DNA from: Globisporangium splendens
Taxonomy: Eukaryota; Oomycota; Peronosporomycetes; Pythiales; Pythiaceae
Assembly: GCA_006386115.1 (NCBI GenBank)
Contig: VFIW01000028.1
Location: 186,001 to 250,000 of the forward strand
DNA length: 64,000 bases
Direction of reading: 5' to 3'
Part shown: piece by piece, positions 59,370 to 64,000 of the stretch
Layout: every line of letters starts with the position of its first letter
Numbering within the stretch: position 1 is the first letter of the stretch
Program-made: the position numbers and the translations under genes
Notes under the pieces: model-generated
Databases searched by the model: none
Told to the model about the DNA's origin: nothing
Seen by the model: only the letters and a program-made list of their open reading frames with translations

Positions 59370-60877
59370 ATGGCGTCGCTGAAGACGGACTCGGAACTGC
59401 TGCTGGACAACTCGACTGAGAGCCTCACGCTCCCCGACCTGACGTTCTTCCACGCGCTCACGACGGCCAGCAGCAACCCCAAGTCCCGCATGAAGCGAGC
59501 GCGACCGTTTGCCGCAGAGCGCGAGAGCGACGACGATGGCCGCACAAGCGACGATTCGCACTCCTCTGCGACCACGACGACACCATTGTTGGTGGCCGTT
59601 ACGTCTCCTTGGAGCAGCAGTGATAGCGGGAACGGAGTGGTGGTGCCTAGGACACCATCTCCCGTGGCTGTGATTCCCAGAGCCAAGCATCGCAAGCGCT
59701 CGCATGAAATGAATCGGGTGCGTTTTGCTTGCATCGTTCGATATAGGAAATGTCGCCTTTTGGTCATAGAGTTATGGTGCATACGATTGTGCAAGTACAG
59801 GAAGCAAAGGAGAAGTTGCAGGAGGAGCTGTGGTATTTGGAAGCGCGAGTGGCGCTGTTGAAGCATGAGGCTGGGATGGTTGCGCCTCAAGTCATCGAGT
59901 CCAAGCGCGCGCTGGGAGGGGAGCTTCGCGACGCCGTTCTCCAGCAGCATCTCACACTGGCTACGGCGCAATCCATGTTCTCAGACCTCACTGTACGTGG
60001 ATTTTTGTGCGTGTGTACTCCAGGTATCTTCATACTTGAACACTAACTTATGACCTTTTCAACACAGAACTGTCGCGCCACGAGCCCACTAGAGAGCTAC
60101 ATCCACTTGACAACCGATTGGCAGCAGCGGCGAAGCTTACTCTTGGCGATGAAAGATCGAAAAATTGATGCCGCGCATCGTTTCCTGCTCGAACGCACGC
60201 GGTTCATGAATCCGTTCCAGGAGTGCAGCGAGCAATCGCGATACGTCACGGAAGACGGAGATTTATGCACAATCAAGATGGACGTGACCCCATTCGAAGG
60301 CGTTGCGAGCGTGCGTCAAGTGTTCAACGCCATGCAGTTCTACCTAATGAACCTCGAGATCACGCTCACCGAAATGTCGGGCAACGTCACGGTCCGCGAG
60401 AACGATGAGAACGACGAGACAACCGTGTTGCAGCACCGACTGGTCACGTCCGAGCGCGGCGGTGTACTCGTTGAGAAAAACACTGTGCTCTTCCTCGACA
60501 CGTCAGGGCTCGATTGCGACAATGTGGATGACCAGAGTGCGATGATTACAGTCGACTTCGTGGACCGAGACGACCTGTACCCGTACTGTCCGAGCCAGCG
60601 ACTCCGGAAAGACGCGACGTCCGTCATGAAGTTGTCGGCGCACCGGCGCAAGCGCAATAGAGTCGTCCCTTCTGGCACTGGTGGTGAGGTAACCGAGGAA
60701 GATGCCGAGTTTGTGGTCGTGCTCACGCGGTGGTTTCTTGTGCGAGTGCGACGGCCCGAGATCGCGGTGTCTGAGAGCATTGTGCGCAGCATCGCTGAAG
60801 ATCTCACAGGCGGCGTCGACCTCATGATCAAGTCCATGAGAGAAGGCGTGTACCCGACTTCGCCAGGCGGGCAATAG
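59370..60877 (+). CDS. Gene J: divergent member of the tandem family
   Basis: Exons 59370-59717, 59801-59992 and 60068-60877 (about 449 aa); introns of 83 nt (GTGCGT...CAG) and 75 nt (GTACGT...CAG), phase 0. The frame is open upstream with another ATG at 59223. Exon 1 is Ser/Thr-rich and ends KHRKRSHEMNR: it keeps basic residues but has lost the ST-aromatic-xx-RK motif seen in the others. Exon 2 begins EAKEKLQEELWYLEARVALL and ends QHLTLATAQSMFSDLT. Exon 3: YIHLTTDWQQRRSLLLAMKD, LLERTRFMNPFQECSEQ, SVRQVFNAMQFYLMNLEI, VTVREND, ITVDFVDRDDLYPY, QRLRKDATSVMKLSAHRRKR, FVVVLTRWFLVRVRRPE, VDLMIKSMREGVY. It lies between the membrane-protein gene and gene K. Confidence 0.75.
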
Positions 60878-61168
60878 GCTCGCGCCTTGCGAATCCTCCC
60901 ATCCAAAGTAGGCGAAGCAATCTCGAGACCCGATCCAAGGTTACCCACGTGTCGTGACCAAAATTTGACCATGACATTTAATCAGCAAGTCTTTAATATA
61001 TTATTTCAGTACACTTCCGACTCGATGCAGTCAGAATGATGGTCGCTGGTTCATATCACTTTTGACGAGCCACTCACAGGACGAGCGACATGGTTGTCGT
61101 TGCTGATTGCGCATGAAGGAGAGAGCGAACTCCAACCAGTAGCAGAAACCCCACGCGAAAGACAAGGA
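60878..61168. promoter_or_regulatory. Gene K upstream region
   Basis: About 290 bp. The part from about 61005 is conserved with the displaced gene G upstream sequence at 47155-47293, which makes this the best candidate for the ancestral clade 2 promoter. Confidence 0.45.
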
Positions 61169-62564
61169 ATGGCAGAGTCAACGCCCCAACTACGAGCGCA
61201 ACGGGTTGCGCAGACGATGCAGCGACTGTGCGCTCCATGGCCAGCGGCGTGGGCGGTTGCGGACCCACCTGCGGACAGTGCCTTTGGCGCTCCAGAGACT
61301 GACAGTTCGGACCACCAGAGTGCAAAGAAGCAAAAGACGATGAGCACGCGCAAAACAAGCGACATAAGTGGGCGGCGTCGTAAGAAGCCGACGTACTACG
61401 TGCGCAAGGTGCGTTGCAATGCACTCGTAGCTTTCCGATTGCGTTCACAAAGGTTTCAGTATCGTGCTGATGTATTCGTGCTCCGTAGGATGAGATGAAA
61501 GAGCTGCAGCTGCAGATCGATGTCTTGCAAGCTCGACTCGAGACTTTGGAGGAAGCCAAGACGCTTGGGGTCATGCTGAGAGACCTGGATGGTCCCAATG
61601 ACCCTCCTGCTGACACGGACATTCGAGGCTTAGTGCAAAGTCAACAGTACTCCATTGCGAGTGTCCAATCGGCGCTGGCAGGCTACTTGGTGCGTGTGAA
61701 TTTGCTCGATCATGCAGTTGCATATGAGGAGCAGGTTGACTTACCTGCTTACTCTTTGTCCTTCTCCTGCGTGATCTTTAGAATAAAACAGACCGACTCC
61801 CGCATGAATCGACCATCTGCCTTGGCAAAGACCGAGCAGAGCGCCATGCGACGCTATTGGCCATGAAAGACAAGAGGCTGGAGGATTCGTTGCGGTACCT
61901 GGCAGAGCGAACGAGGTTCTTGGATCCGATGATACCTCATGCAGAATCGTGTCGGTACATCGCGCCATCGGGAACGTATTGCTACATGAACCTTGATATT
62001 ACTCAGTTTGAAGGAGCCAAAAGTGCCAAGCAGGTGTTTGACGCCCTCATGTTTTTCTTTTTCAACATGGAAATCAGTATCTCAGAAATAGTCGGTGACC
62101 TCACGATTCGAGAAGACGACGGCGTGTGGCATGATGGCGTGTTCCAGATCCGCATCGTGTCGAATGTGACCCAAGACGTCCAAGTTGAAATAAACTCGGC
62201 CATGTTCAGTGCGTTCTACGACCGGCACGACGAGTACGGCGGAGGGCGGCCGTTTGGCGTGATCGCGGGTGATTTCGTGAATGTCGATGAGTTGCACCCG
62301 TATTCACCGACCGAACGAATTCGTTACGATGTCACAGGTGTGCTGAGCGTCGCGGAGGAAATACGAACGACAATCAGTGCCGACGGTGAGGAACAGGAGG
62401 ACCTTGTAGTCGTTTTAAGACGGTCCAGCTTGCTCCGAATGCGCCCCACTCAGTTTCCACTTCCGCCACACGTAATTCAGGGAATGCGAGATGGTATTAC
62501 AAAGTGGGAGGATGCGATGCTTCTGAAGACGAAAGAGGTCGTGTCTTCGCTAGTTTCCAGCTGA
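61169..62564 (+). CDS. Gene K: basic/coiled-coil tandem-family protein, clade 2
   Basis: Exons 61169-61408, 61489-61689 and 61782-62564 (about 407 aa); introns of 80 nt (GTGCGT...TAG) and 92 nt (GTGCGT...TAG), phase 0. The ATG at 61169 was chosen because the following residues (ESTPQLRAQRVAQTMQRLCA) align with gene G. Exon 1 ends GRRRKKPTYYVRK. Exon 2 begins DEMKELQLQIDVLQARLETL and ends SQQYSIASVQSALAGYL. Exon 3 follows gene G closely as far as VDELHPY and then differs (RIRYDVTGVLSVAEEIRTTI, LVVVLRRSSLLRMRPTQFPL). The downstream flank carries a fragment of the membrane-protein gene, so K and its neighbour look like a second copy of a family-gene + membrane-gene block. Confidence 0.82.
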
Positions 62565-62699
62565 TTGATCTCGCTCTGGGGATGCAGCAAGACACGATGA
62601 ATCTTCATGGCAACATGTTCCAGGCGCGCAGACTGCGGATGCATACACGACCAAATCCATTTGCACCATGTCTGGCCGGTCGACTGGGGATGTGTGAAC

Positions 62700-62960
62700 T
62701 GCGAGTGTAAATGACTGGAGCAATTCCAGGGTACGCCTCCTGTCGTTCAGTGTGTTGCCGAGACGCTCGAGACTTCGACACTTGTCCGTGGTTCGCTACT
62801 GCGACAATGGATGAGGAATCTAGAGACGTCGTCTTTGGCACAAGTGCGAGTCTGCTGTGCGGCATCGGCCAGTTATACTGTGGCGCCGCGTGGCTGCGTT
62901 GACGATCAGATGTTACGCTGCGCGTGCTGCGAAACCCAAGTGAGATACCAATGGCTTTCG
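62700..62960 (+). pseudogene. Fragment of the membrane-protein gene
   Basis: Similar to 57490-57800: matching blocks include GTCGTTC(A/G)GT, GACGCTCGAGA, CGAC(G/A)(T/C)TTGTCCGTGG, GATGAGGA and the GTTTGCTGCG/GTCTGCTGTGCGGC region, followed by TACGCT(A/G)CGCGTGCTGCG. Several frame changes; no sequence matching the rest of the gene follows. It records a partial duplication of the locus 56880-59180. Confidence 0.65.
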
Positions 62961-63091
62961 AAATGATTCGGACAGCAAGACTAGAATACGCATCAATTCG
63001 TATGTGGCGTCGAGAGTAGGATGCGATGTATAATAGATAATTTGTAACACATTCGAGAAATGTTTCGTTTCTTTTCTTCATACGTGTATCT

Positions 63092-63337
63092 ATTCATTCG
63101 GACAAAGCACGACCGCCTCAGAACGACCACCAGCTCGTCCTCTCCCTCACCGCCGGAGTTAGTTTTCTTGTGTATTTCTTCCGCGACACTGAGCACACCC
63201 GTGGCATCATACCAGACCCGTTCGGTGGGGGAGCAAGGATACAGCTCATCGACGTCAACAAAGTCACCTGCGATGGCGCCAAACGATCGTCCTCCGCCAT
63301 ACTCTTCGTGCTGATCGTAGAATGCACTGAACATGGC
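63092..63337 (-). pseudogene. Relic of the tandem family (exon 3 fragment), minus strand
   Basis: Minus-strand sequence AMFSAFYDQHEEYGGGRSFG, DFVDVDELYPCSPTERVWYD, TGVLSVAEEIHKK, DELVVVLRRSCFVRMN is closest to gene K. The 5' and 3' parts of the exon are missing and the segment is inverted relative to gene K, so it arose by an inverted partial duplication. Confidence 0.8.
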
Positions 63338-63406
63338 CCCCTGCCGTACTCGTTGTTTCTGTTGTCGTTGCCTCCATAAAACGTATTGTTCAACAGAAAG
63401 CTGCAA

Positions 63407-63556
63407 CTAGTCCAGCTCCACAAACTGCAGCAGCGCAGTGTGCAGCTCCATCTCGGTCATAGGCGCTTCCCGCACCAGCAGAATGGCTGTGCCAGCCGGC
63501 GATTGAAGCAGAAGTGCTGATCTCGCTGGTGGTGCGGATGCGTCAGTTGCACCCCA
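63407..63556 (-). other. Possible 3' end of an unidentified gene
   Basis: An open minus-strand stretch ending in TAG (63407-63409) reads PAGTAILLVREAPMTEMELH and ends ALLQFVELD. Composition looks coding, but the frame closes upstream at 63557 and no splice site was established. Confidence 0.2.
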
Positions 63557-64000
63557 TCAATCGTTCAATTGATCGGAGCATTTCGCTTGTGTTCCACTTG
63601 GCGTTTGGGTGCGTTTCGGTTGGGTCTGCTGGAAAGTGCAGAATGGCCATCACTCTGTCCCTTTTAAATGCCTACTGTATGATTGTGATTGGCTGGCCAT
63701 TCATGGAAGTGGCGTAATCACCAAAAAGTCCGACAATTTGATTTAGAAAGGTCTTGAACCATTTAAAACTGGTTGGTAACAACAATACAAAGGATGTGGA
63801 CAAGGCGAGGAAGGTTTTTAAATCCCCTGAATGCTGAGGCCAGACACCTTCGCTCTGCGCACACTCATCCAATCCTGGTCGTCTGTGCCATGATCTCAAA
63901 ACCTCTTACTACAAAATCTGTATATATGCACACCCTTCATAATACAATACAACCAATATACTGAAGCAACGTTATTTTTATGTTTGATAACCTTCATAAA
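63557..64000. other. Right edge; no gene recognised
   Basis: AT-rich towards the end; short frames only. Confidence 0.3.

Noticed and set aside
1..64000. CRISPR arrays, operons, Shine-Dalgarno sites, riboswitches
   Set aside because: Spliced eukaryotic genes and LTR/LINE elements throughout; the only regular direct repeats are LTRs and intragenic tandem repeats.
1..64000. tRNA or rRNA genes
   Set aside because: No cloverleaf or rRNA-like conserved stretch was noticed by eye; the only tRNA-like match is the complement used as the copia primer site. A tRNAscan-SE run would settle it.

Overview
The window looks like a transposon-rich piece of an oomycete nuclear genome (Peronosporales/Phytophthora type). 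The evidence is short GT-AG introns of about 70-110 nt, a stand-alone delta-9 acyl-CoA desaturase, chromodomain Ty3/gypsy elements, Ty1/copia, LINEs carrying RNase H, and a lineage-specific tandem gene family. It is not bacterial: the host genes are spliced and the long uninterrupted reading frames away from them are mostly retroelement.

Host layer. Eight apparently complete members of one unnamed family (A 5794-7002 -, C 10258-11686 -, D 12265-13490 -, E 13896-15451 +, F 17647-19220 +, G 53054-54474 +, H 55101-56576 +, J 59370-60877 +, K 61169-62564 +; F has an odd splice junction, so eight plus F) share an invariant plan. Exon 1 is acidic or low-complexity and ends in a basic motif (R/K)K-S/A/P-T-aromatic-x-x-RK. 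Intron 1 follows in phase 0. Exon 2 is a 60-67 codon coiled coil ending in a Q-x-S-I/M-A-x-x-Q-S-x-x-S-G-Y/F-L motif. Intron 2, also phase 0, precedes a 249-270 codon globular exon 3. Two relics (9385-9818 +, 63092-63337 -) belong to the same family. Clade 1 (A,C,D,E,F) and clade 2 (G,H,J,K) are separated by the retroelement block. Other host genes are the 3' end of a BSD-domain gene (left edge), the desaturase (7425-8543 -), and a multi-span membrane-protein gene with an in-frame TAG (56880-59180 +), of which a fragment recurs at 62700-62960.

Mobile layer. A decayed LINE fills about 772-4406 (-). Two 5'-truncated copies of a second LINE family lie at about 4900-5788 (+) and 15875-17630 (-). 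From 19898 to 47150 there is a nest of LTR elements. Gypsy-1 (19898-27559, -) is joined head-to-head to a 5'-truncated sister copy, gypsy-2 (27560-30775, +). This abuts the integrase end of an old element, gypsy-5 (30776-31817, +). Gypsy-4 (31818-46801, -) sits in the gypsy-5 LTR with target duplication CAAGT. Gypsy-3 (36605-45152, -) sits inside the gypsy-4 gag gene with target duplication GAACC. A very young, apparently intact copia element (47294-53013, +; 209-bp LTRs, duplication ACCAC) has landed just upstream of gene G.

Most notable. Two different gypsy families carry a long antisense reading frame at their 3' end (388 codons in gypsy-1 and gypsy-2, about 515 in gypsy-3). It runs from the 3' LTR side into the integrase/chromodomain end of pol on the opposite strand, overlaps pol by 575-725 nt in the same relative phase, and ends in a coiled coil. 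The gypsy-1 LTR carries two CRE palindromes and a G-box just upstream of that frame. The gag/protease border of gypsy-1 has a textbook -1 slippery heptamer with a 9-bp hairpin, and gypsy-3 has a different in-phase heptamer at the matching place. The copia primer-binding site matches the complement of a Met-tRNA anticodon arm.
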